From positions 124,001 to 188,000 of the forward strand of contig JAVJNS010000018.1 of NCBI GenBank assembly GCA_040217155.1: a stretch of DNA of 64,000 bases. The letters are read 5' to 3'. This DNA is from Pelagibius sp040217155 (lineage in GTDB: Bacteria > Pseudomonadota > Alphaproteobacteria > Kiloniellales > Kiloniellaceae). The stretch's first letter is position 1. Each line of letters begins with the position of its first letter. The position numbers and the translations under genes were made by a program. The notes under the pieces are model-generated. The model was given only the letters and a program-made list of their open reading frames with translations, did not search any database and was not told where the DNA came from. Below are positions 34,992 to 42,162 of this stretch, piece after piece.

Positions 34992-35783
34992 ATGAGCGAT
35001 AACGGTCTCTTTTCCCTAAGCGGCAAGGTCGCGCTGGTGACCGGCGGCAACGGCGGCATTGGCCTGGGCATCGCGCGCGGCTTGGCGCGTGCCGGCGCCG
35101 CCGTCGCCGTGGTCGGGCGCAATGCGGACAAGCTGGCCGCCGCGGCCGCCGAGCTGGAGGCCCTGGGGGCAAAGGCCGCGGCCCTGACATGCGATCTCGC
35201 CGATGAGGCCGCGGTCGCCGCTTTGCCGGGCCTGGTGGTCGAGCGTTTCGCGCGTCTCGACATCCTGGTCAACAACGCCGGCACCAACATCCGCAAGCGC
35301 CCGGAGCATCTGACGGCAGCGGAATGGCATCAGGTGATGGACGCCAACCTGACCTCGGCCTTCCTCTGTTCCAAAGCCTGCTATCCGCATATGAAGCGAT
35401 CCGGCGGCGGCAAGATCATCAACAACGGCTCCATGCTGTCGCTCTTCGGCGCGCCCTGGACACCCGCCTATGGCGCCAGCAAGGGTGGCGTGGTGCAGTT
35501 GACCAGGTCCCTGGCGGCGGCCTGGGCGGCGGATAACATCCAGGTGAACTGTATCCTGCCGGGCTGGATCGATACCGAGTTGACGCGGCGCGCGCGCCAG
35601 CAGGTGCCGGGCCTGTATGAGAACGTGCTGGCCAGCACTTTCGCCCGGCGTTGGGGCAAGCCGGAGGATTTTGAAGGCGTTGCCGTTTTTCTCGCCGGCC
35701 CCGCTTCGGACTACATCACCGGTGTCGCCCTGCCGGTCGACGGCGGCTTTTCTGTATCGCTGTTGCCTGGACCGGTAGAGTAA
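34992..35783 (+). CDS. SDR-family oxidoreductase (KduD/glucose dehydrogenase-like)
   Basis: The 263-residue classical short-chain dehydrogenase shows TGGNGGIGLGIA (cofactor), NNAG, the catalytic Ser (NGSML), YGASKGG (YxxxK) and a C-terminal GVALPVDGGFSVS. It is closest in pattern to 2-deoxygluconate 3-dehydrogenase or gluconate 5-dehydrogenase. The substrate is not fixed by sequence. The next gene starts 34 nt downstream on the same strand, so it may be an operon. Confidence 0.86.
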   Translation: MSDNGLFSLSGKVALVTGGNGGIGLGIARGLARAGAAVAVVGRNADKLAAAAAELEALGAKAAALTCDLADEAAVAALPGLVVERFARLDILVNNAGTNIRKRPEHLTAAEWHQVMDANLTSAFLCSKACYPHMKRSGGGKIINNGSMLSLFGAPWTPAYGASKGGVVQLTRSLAAAWAADNIQVNCILPGWIDTELTRRARQQVPGLYENVLASTFARRWGKPEDFEGVAVFLAGPASDYITGVALPVDGGFSVSLLPGPVE

Positions 35784-35817
35784 GGCCATCAAGCAAGACA
35801 AAGGCTCCCATCCTCCC

Positions 35818-36822
35818 GTGACCGAATTCATTGCCGGCCTACCCAAGGCCGAATTGCATCTACATATCGAGGGCTCACTGGAGCCGGAAATGATGTTCGC
35901 GCTGGCGCAGCGCAACGGCGTCACCCTGCCCTACGCCAATGTGGAGGCGATCCGCGAAGCCTACAGCTTCACCCGGCTGCAGGATTTTCTCGATCTCTAC
36001 TACCAGGGCATGTCGGTGCTGTTGCAGGAGCAGGACTTCTATGACTTGACCCTGGCTTACCTGCGCCGCGTCGCGCGAGACTCCGTGCGCCACGTGGAGA
36101 TCTTTTTCGACCCCCAGGGCCATACTGAGCGCGGCGTGGCCTTCGCGACGGCCTTCGACGGGATCGAGCGCGCGCTGCAGGACGGCGAACGCGAGTTGGG
36201 CATCACCTCGAAGATCATCCTCTGCTTCCTGCGCCACCTCTCCGCCGACTCGGCCATGGCGACCCTTGAGCAGGCGATGGACTACCGCGGCCGCATCGCC
36301 GGCGTCGGACTCGATTCCTCGGAGAAAGGCCATCCGCCGGAGAAGTTCGCGGCGGTGTTCGATAAGGCGCGCGCCGCCGGCTTCAAGGCCGTCGCCCATG
36401 CCGGTGAGGAGGGGCCGCCCGAATACGTCTGGTCGGCGCTCGACATCCTGAAAGTGGACCGCATCGACCATGGCAACCGCGCGCTGGAGGACCCGGATTT
36501 GGTCGCGGAACTGGCGCGCCGCAAGATGCCGCTCACGGTCTGTCCGCTGTCCAACCTGCGCCTGCAGGTGGTCGAGGACATGACCGCGCATCCCCTGAAG
36601 ATGATGCTCGACCGCGGCCTGGTGGTCACCGTGAACTCCGACGATCCGGCCTACTTCGGTGGCTACATGAACGATAACTTCAACGCGCTGCGCCATGCCC
36701 TGGCGCTGAGCGACGACGAGTTGGCGCTCATTGCCCGGAACTCCTTTGGCGCTTCATTTCTCGATGACGACACCAAGCAAAAGAACATCGCCGAGGTCGA
36801 TGAGTATGTCTCTAGTGTCTGA
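35818..36822 (+). CDS. Adenine deaminase (Add/Aah1 type)
   Basis: The enzyme hydrolyses adenine to hypoxanthine and ammonia (purine salvage). The 334 residues match the short adenosine-deaminase-family proteins, and the sequence is very close in pattern to Pseudomonas PA0148, which was shown to be an adenine deaminase (recalled literature). Metal and substrate sites are visible: LPKAELHLHIEGS, AHAGEEGPPEYVW, RIDHG, VNSDDPAYFGGY. The start is GTG at 35818. An adenosine deaminase name would be misleading. Confidence 0.85.
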   Translation: MTEFIAGLPKAELHLHIEGSLEPEMMFALAQRNGVTLPYANVEAIREAYSFTRLQDFLDLYYQGMSVLLQEQDFYDLTLAYLRRVARDSVRHVEIFFDPQGHTERGVAFATAFDGIERALQDGERELGITSKIILCFLRHLSADSAMATLEQAMDYRGRIAGVGLDSSEKGHPPEKFAAVFDKARAAGFKAVAHAGEEGPPEYVWSALDILKVDRIDHGNRALEDPDLVAELARRKMPLTVCPLSNLRLQVVEDMTAHPLKMMLDRGLVVTVNSDDPAYFGGYMNDNFNALRHALALSDDELALIARNSFGASFLDDDTKQKNIAEVDEYVSSV

Positions 36823-36898
36823 TTTGCGTTTCACATCTCGGGCTATGTCTTGATGAGCGGCCTGCCTCAGGGTGAGACCGTTGGGTAGGGACCCACCC

Positions 36899-36925
36899 CG
36901 AGGCGCCTGCGATGCAGGCGCCTCG
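36899..36925. terminator. 12-bp perfect hairpin between adenine deaminase and katA
   Basis: CGAGGCGCCTGC (36899-36910) and its exact reverse complement (36914-36925) flank a GAT loop. It lies between convergent genes and could act as a bidirectional transcription barrier. No T-run follows on either strand, so an intrinsic terminator is not certain. Confidence 0.6.
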
Positions 36926-36950
36926 AAGGACTAGCCCGGCACACCACCAA

Positions 36951-38426
36951 TTACTCCGCTGCCGCGGTGAAGGCGACGCCCAGGGCCTTTGCGACGCCTT
37001 TGCCGTAAGCCGCGTCGGCTTTGTAGAAGTGGCCCAGCTGCTTCTGCACGATGAAGTCGGGCACGCCCTGCATGGCGGCGGCGATGTTACCGAAGAGCCG
37101 CTGCTGCGCATCGGCCGGCATCAGGCGGAACAGGTTACCTGGTTGCGTGTAGTCGTCGTTGCCCTCTCGATGGTCATAGCGGTCGGCGTCGCCGGAAATT
37201 CTCAGCGGCGGCTCGGCTACGCTCGGGTCCTCCTTCGGGCCGTCGAAGGAGTTCGGCTCGTAGTAGGCGTCTGGGTTCAGGCTGTTGGCGAAGAAGCGCA
37301 TTGGCCCATCCTTGTGATAGTGATGCACCGGGCACTTTGGCGCATTCACCGGCAGGGCCTCGTAGTGGGTGCCCAGGCGATAGCGGTGCGCGTCGGCGTA
37401 GGAGAAGATGCGTGCCTGCAGCATCTTGTCCGGCGAGAATCCGATGCCCGGAACAATGTTCGACGGCGAGAAGGCGGCCTGCTCGATCTCCGCGAAGTAA
37501 TTGTTCGGATTGCGGTTCAACTCCATAACACCGACCTCGATCAGCGGACAGTCGCCGTGTGGCCAGACCTTGGTCAGGTCGAAGGGGTTGTAGGGGCTAC
37601 TCTCAGCTTCTTTCTCCGGCATCACCTGCACATAGACCGTCCACTTGGGGAAATCGCCGTCTTCGATGGCACCGAAGAGGTCTTCCTGAGTTGACTCTCG
37701 GGTCCTGCCGACGACTTCCGCAGCCTCCGCGTTGGTCCAGTGCTTGTGGCCTTGCTGGGTCTTGAAGTGGAACTTCACCCAGAAGCGCTCGTTGCCGGCA
37801 GAGATGAAGGAATAGGTGTGCGAGCCATAGCCGTTCATGTGGCGCACTGTCTGCGGCAGGCCGCGATCCGACATCAGGATGGTCACTTGGTGCAGGCTTT
37901 CGGGCGACTGCGACCAGAAATCCCACATGGCGGTGGCAGAGCGCAGGTTGCTGCGCGGGTGGCGCTTCTGCGTATGGATGAAGTCCGGGAACTTGTAAGG
38001 GTCGCGCACGAAGAACACCGGCGTGTTGTTGCCCACCAGGTCCCAGTTGCCTTCCTCGGTATAGAATTTCACCGAGCAACCGCGCACGTCGCGCTCTGCA
38101 TCCGCTGCGCCCTGCTCGCCGGCCACAGTGGAGAAACGCGTGATCACGTCCGTTTGCTTACCGACCTCGCAGAAGACCTTGGCGCGGGTGTACCTGGTGA
38201 TGTCGTGGGTCACTGTGAAGGTACCATGGGCGCCCCAGCCCTTGGCGTGGACCGTGCGCTCGGGTATACGCTCGCGGTTCTGATGTGCCAGCTTCTCGAT
38301 CAACTGGTAGTCCTGCATCAAGACCGGGCCTCGGTGTCCGGCAGTGATCGAGTTCTGGTTGTCTGAGATCGGCGCGCCGGCCGAGGTCGTCAGGACCTCT
38401 GACTTCGGGGTCTTCTTGTCTGCCAT
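36951..38426 (-). CDS. katA: Catalase (monofunctional haem catalase, KatA type)
   Basis: The catalase breaks hydrogen peroxide to water and oxygen. The start is ATG at 38426 after an excellent AGGAGGA site, giving 491 aa of the small-subunit clade 3 type. Motifs include the catalytic His in RTVHAKGWGAHGTF and the Asn in GNNTPVFFVRD, and RIFSYADAHRYRLG with the haem-ligand Tyr. The divergent oxyR neighbour and the operator between them indicate peroxide induction. Confidence 0.96.
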   Translation of the reverse strand: MADKKTPKSEVLTTSAGAPISDNQNSITAGHRGPVLMQDYQLIEKLAHQNRERIPERTVHAKGWGAHGTFTVTHDITRYTRAKVFCEVGKQTDVITRFSTVAGEQGAADAERDVRGCSVKFYTEEGNWDLVGNNTPVFFVRDPYKFPDFIHTQKRHPRSNLRSATAMWDFWSQSPESLHQVTILMSDRGLPQTVRHMNGYGSHTYSFISAGNERFWVKFHFKTQQGHKHWTNAEAAEVVGRTRESTQEDLFGAIEDGDFPKWTVYVQVMPEKEAESSPYNPFDLTKVWPHGDCPLIEVGVMELNRNPNNYFAEIEQAAFSPSNIVPGIGFSPDKMLQARIFSYADAHRYRLGTHYEALPVNAPKCPVHHYHKDGPMRFFANSLNPDAYYEPNSFDGPKEDPSVAEPPLRISGDADRYDHREGNDDYTQPGNLFRLMPADAQQRLFGNIAAAMQGVPDFIVQKQLGHFYKADAAYGKGVAKALGVAFTAAAE

Positions 38427-38544
38427 CGAATCCTCCTTGGGGGTCTCTTTTCGGGGCTGCGGGAGCACTTTGGGCCAGGGGCTGCGAGCCTCTCGCCATA
38501 TTTGGAACGCTTCCAAAATAAATCGCTTCCTTATCATCCGTAAA

Positions 38545-38581
38545 ATCGATTAATTCTATTATGTCAATCGTCATACTCTAT
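38545..38581. promoter_or_regulatory. OxyR-type operator in the katA/oxyR intergenic region
   Basis: Four tetranucleotides at exact 7-nt spacing (ATCG-N7-CTAT-N7-ATCG-N7-CTAT) match the OxyR consensus ATAG-N7-CTAT-N7-ATAG-N7-CTAT in 14 of 16 positions. The site ends 14 nt before oxyR ATG and lies about 119 nt upstream of katA, suited to oxyR autoregulation and katA activation. Confidence 0.85.
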
Positions 38582-38595
38582 TGATAGAGGCATCG

Positions 38596-39522
38596 ATGAA
38601 CCTACGGGATCTGCGCTATGCAGTGGCGGTGGCCGAGGAGCGCCATTTCCGCCGTGCCGCTGAACGCTGCCACGTGAGTCAGCCGACGCTCAGCGGCCAA
38701 CTGCGCAAGCTGGAAGAAAGCCTCGGCGTTACCCTCTTCGAGCGCAGCAGCCGTTCGGTGGCAGTAACGCCGCTGGGCGAGAAAATCCTGCGCCACGCCC
38801 GTCAGGTCCTGGAACAGGCCGGACAGATTGAGGAGATCGCCAGGGCTCACCGCGACCCCATGACAGAGCCCTTGCGGCTCGGCGTCATCCCCACGCTCAG
38901 TCCCTATCTCATGCCCTTGGTTCTGGGCGAACTTGGCCGTCGCTATCCGGCGCTGACGCCGGTCCTGGTTGAGGAGGTGACGGCGGCACTGCTACAGCGC
39001 CTCTCAGACCATGAAATCGATGCGGCGGTGCTGGCGACGGCACCGGATTTGCCGGAGTTCGAGTCTTTGCCGTTGTTCGACGAGCCCTTCTGGGTCGCCT
39101 GCCCCAAGAACCATTCCTTGAGCCGACTGTCGGAAGTTACCGAAGATGACTTGATGGGGGTCGACCTCCTGCTGCTCACGGATGGCCACTGCCTGCGCGA
39201 CCAGGTGTTGAAAGTCTGTAACCGCGCGCGCGCAACTGTCGGCCATCGCTTCGCCGACCTGCGCGCCTCCAGCCTGGAGACATTGTTGAATCTGGTTGCC
39301 GCAGGTTTCGGCTGCACGCTGTTGCCGGCCCTGGCGGTGCGCGCAGCCCAGTTGGACAGCGCCGGCATCGCCGCTCGTCCCGTGAAATTGGCCACCGCCA
39401 CGCGGCCTGTGGCCCTGTGGTACCGCCGGTCATTCCCGCAGCGGCAGGTGTTGGAGGCGGTTGCCGATGTGATGGTGGCGGCGCTGCCGGAAACGGTGAC
39501 GCCAAGGCGGAACGTTGGCTGA
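38596..39522 (+). CDS. oxyR: OxyR, peroxide-responsive LysR regulator
   Basis: OxyR is a redox-sensing LysR-type transcription factor. The 308 residues start at ATG 38596 with the winged HTH (LRDLRYAVAVAEERHFRRAAERCHVSQPTL). The redox pair is recognisable in LLTDGHCLRDQVLKVC, equivalent to E. coli Cys199 and Cys208. It is divergent from katA, with a matching operator between. Confidence 0.92.
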   Translation: MNLRDLRYAVAVAEERHFRRAAERCHVSQPTLSGQLRKLEESLGVTLFERSSRSVAVTPLGEKILRHARQVLEQAGQIEEIARAHRDPMTEPLRLGVIPTLSPYLMPLVLGELGRRYPALTPVLVEEVTAALLQRLSDHEIDAAVLATAPDLPEFESLPLFDEPFWVACPKNHSLSRLSEVTEDDLMGVDLLLLTDGHCLRDQVLKVCNRARATVGHRFADLRASSLETLLNLVAAGFGCTLLPALAVRAAQLDSAGIAARPVKLATATRPVALWYRRSFPQRQVLEAVADVMVAALPETVTPRRNVG

Positions 39523-39672
39523 AACAAAGGGCTGTAGGGTGGCCGCGACCCCTAACGGCGCGGATGGAGCGGCTTCGTACGCTTCCCGGAGGCCGACTTC
39601 CGCCGAGCCACGCCGGGCAGGGCATCAATGCCGGGCCGGGCTTTCCGCCTAAACATTTGCGATGACCATCCG

Positions 39673-41712
39673 ATGACCGCGTACATTCAGATCGTTACCG
39701 AATTCATCACCCAGCATCCGCATCTGGCCGGCGCGCTGGTATTTTTGACAGCCGCCGCCGAGGCCGTCGCCGTCGTCGGTTCACTGGTCCCGGGCACCAC
39801 CATCCTTGTCGGCGTCGGCGCCATCATCGGCCTCGGCCACTTGCCGCTATGGCCGATTCTCATATGGGCAACCCTCGGAGCGATCACAGGAGACGGTCTG
39901 TCGTATTGGTTGGGCCATAACTACGGGAACCATATTCTCCGCATCTGGCCGTTTTCCAGGCGCCCGGAGTTGCTCGCGCAAGGTGAAGCCTTTTTTCGCC
40001 GACACGGCGCCAAAAGTGTCGTGATCGGTCGTTTCCTGCCGGTTACGCGAGCTGTCGTACCGCTGGTCGCCGGCGTCCTCAAGATGAACCCGGTAACCTT
40101 CTATATCGCCAATGTTCTTTCCGCCGTGGTTTGGGCACCTGTGCACATTCTGCCAGGCGTTGTCTTCGGCGGCGCCCTTTCTGTGGTCGGTGTCGTCAGT
40201 GGACGATTGGTTGTGGTTCTGGTCGGCGTCCTATTTCTCGCGCTCATCGTCACCTGGCTGCTGCGCGTTGCGCTGTTGCGTGTGATCCCGTTGTTCGAGC
40301 GCTGCCAGGCTTGGGCTGTTGCTTGGGCGCGGACACGCCACGGCCTGGTGCCGCGGTTGGTTGCCGGCGTGCTGGATCCAAGTGATCCAGGGGCAAGAAC
40401 CGTCCTCGCTTTCGGCATCGTGGGCGCAGTCTGCGCTATCGGCTTTCTCGAAATTCTTCGCGGCATTCTGACAAAGCAATCTCTGGTCCAGGCCGACTCG
40501 GCGATCAGCAATCTTTTGCAGGGCTTTCGGACTACCTGGGCCGACCACACGATGGTCGGGATCACCATGCTCGGCGACAGCACAGTGACAGTCGCTGTGG
40601 CGGTCGCGACCATCGGCTGGCTGGCATGGCGGCGCCTTTGGCGCGTCGCGGCTAGCTTCGCCCTGACCCTTGCCCTTGCGGCATTGTCGGTAGCTGTATT
40701 CAAGACACTCCTACATATGCCTCGGCCCATCGAAATTTTTTCAGGTTCGGAGGCGTTCGGCTTTCCTAGCGGCCACGCAGCCATGGCAGCGACGCTGTAT
40801 GGCATGTTGGCTTGGCTGATTTCGGCTTCTCTCTCTGGGGCCTGGCGGGTGGTGCCGCTGATCTTCGCCGGCAGCTTCGTCGGCGTCATTGCGGCCTCAC
40901 GCATATACCTCGCTGCGCATTGGCCCACAGATGTTGCCGCCGGGATTCTTCTTGGCTTCGGATTTGCGGCGATATTCGGTCTGGTGCATCGGCACACGCA
41001 ATCCCGCTGGCCGCACCAAGTCGGGTTGATACCAGTGGTTCTGGCCGTTCTCTTGAGCGTTGGCGGCTGGCACATCTGGCACGCCTTCGATGTGAACCTG
41101 GATATCTACGCGCGACGAAGCCACGTGACCGCCATCGCGAAGCAGGACTGGCTCGATGGTGGCTGGAAGAACCTGCCACGGCGCCGAATTGACCTTGACG
41201 GTGAGAGAGAAGAGCCCTTGGTCCTGCAGTGGGTTGGATCGGCAGAACAATTGCGCCAGAGAATGCTAGCGGCTGGCTGGTCGGCGCCGGTCGTCTGGTC
41301 GCTGCGCTCTTCCATGAGCTTTGCGAGCAGCGCTGGCGATACGATCACACTTCCGGTCCTTCCGCTGCTGCACGACGGTCACGCTGCGGAACTGACGCTG
41401 GCCCTCATGCAAAGCAACCCATCCGCCCGTCAGGTGCTCCGCGCCTGGCCTTCGGAATACTCCGTCGACGCAGGCGATGGACGCCACCCAGTTCTCCTGA
41501 TTTCCGTCGTCTCCGAGCGGATCGTTCATCCCTGGAACTTGGCCTCTTTGCCTGTGATCAGCCAAATTGCCACCAGCGAAGCGCAAAAGGTCTTCACGTC
41601 GGTCCTCTCAGCCAATGATACCATCAAAAGCAATGGCCCGGTAGTTGGGTTGCTACCGAATGCTGACCACTTCATTGCCGTACGGGCAGCAACTACGAGA
41701 CCCCAAAGATAG
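39673..41712 (+). CDS. DedA-PAP2-LssY fusion membrane protein
   Basis: The 679-residue protein joins three parts. The first (about 1-200) is a DedA family transmembrane domain (AVVGSLVPGTTILVGVGAIIG; GRFLPVTRAVVPLVAG). The second (about 250-460) is a PAP2 phosphatase with C1 KTLLHMPRP, C2 PSGHAAM and C3 SRIYLAAHWPTDVAAG. The third (about 500-670) is a soluble LssY-like C-terminal domain. It probably acts on membrane lipid phosphates or prenyl phosphates. The ATG at 39673 was chosen; an upstream frame (39628) is less likely. Confidence 0.88.
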   Translation: MTAYIQIVTEFITQHPHLAGALVFLTAAAEAVAVVGSLVPGTTILVGVGAIIGLGHLPLWPILIWATLGAITGDGLSYWLGHNYGNHILRIWPFSRRPELLAQGEAFFRRHGAKSVVIGRFLPVTRAVVPLVAGVLKMNPVTFYIANVLSAVVWAPVHILPGVVFGGALSVVGVVSGRLVVVLVGVLFLALIVTWLLRVALLRVIPLFERCQAWAVAWARTRHGLVPRLVAGVLDPSDPGARTVLAFGIVGAVCAIGFLEILRGILTKQSLVQADSAISNLLQGFRTTWADHTMVGITMLGDSTVTVAVAVATIGWLAWRRLWRVAASFALTLALAALSVAVFKTLLHMPRPIEIFSGSEAFGFPSGHAAMAATLYGMLAWLISASLSGAWRVVPLIFAGSFVGVIAASRIYLAAHWPTDVAAGILLGFGFAAIFGLVHRHTQSRWPHQVGLIPVVLAVLLSVGGWHIWHAFDVNLDIYARRSHVTAIAKQDWLDGGWKNLPRRRIDLDGEREEPLVLQWVGSAEQLRQRMLAAGWSAPVVWSLRSSMSFASSAGDTITLPVLPLLHDGHAAELTLALMQSNPSARQVLRAWPSEYSVDAGDGRHPVLLISVVSERIVHPWNLASLPVISQIATSEAQKVFTSVLSANDTIKSNGPVVGLLPNADHFIAVRAATTRPQR

Positions 41713-42162
41713 GTAAACCTGGGGATGCTCTAAAGTAGGGGCCGCATTGCCCGCTCGCGAGCCGCGCTGCTGCCTTGACTGCCTGGGCATCGATGCGAAT
41801 GGGGCGACCGGATCGTGGTTCTGGCCGGCGTTATCCATCCCTGAGCAGGTCGGCGCGGTAGAACCGCTTCGCGTTCGGGAGGAAAACGTTCTCAGCAGTC
41901 CGGCAGGCGGCAATCGGGCGCTGCCCACCTGCAGCTTGCCTGTGACGCCGTGCTTGTCGATGGGTCTCTGTATCAGCCCGACGGCTTTTGCCTCGGCAAT
42001 GCATTGCTGGACAGCGGCACTGAGGGCCATGCACTGCGCCAGGCCGACGAGTCCGGTGGCCGCCGCTAGCATCTGCAAGGCGGCAACTTCATTGAAGATG
42101 AATTTGATGATCCATTCAGTCAGCAGGAAGCTCAAGAAAATCGGAGCCGATCCATAGCCTCT
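41713..42162. other. Gap holding a substrate-binding-protein gene remnant
   Basis: This 450-bp gap between the DedA-PAP2 gene and the P-type ATPase contains no intact gene. On the minus strand, about 41928-42060 encodes a fragment (CIAEAKAVGLIQRPIDKHGV, GKLQ) clearly related to the C-terminus of the substrate-binding protein at 47649-48377. The rest looks like unrelated sequence. Confidence 0.7.
41928..42027 (-). repeat. Left copy of 100-bp direct repeat (SBP gene 3' end remnant)
   Basis: Ungapped alignment with 47666-47765 in the same orientation gives 78 identical positions of 100 by hand count. It encodes the C-terminal helices of the substrate-binding protein (IDKHGVTGKLQ here, IDKHGVIGKLQ in the full gene). 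The two copies flank the P-type ATPase, HTH-ADH and UspA module. Confidence 0.8.

Noticed and set aside
41653..42135. 160-codon minus-strand ORF as an intact gene
   Set aside because: Only about 35 codons resemble the substrate-binding-protein C-terminus; the remainder is antisense to the DedA-PAP2 end or unrelated, so it is better read as a remnant.
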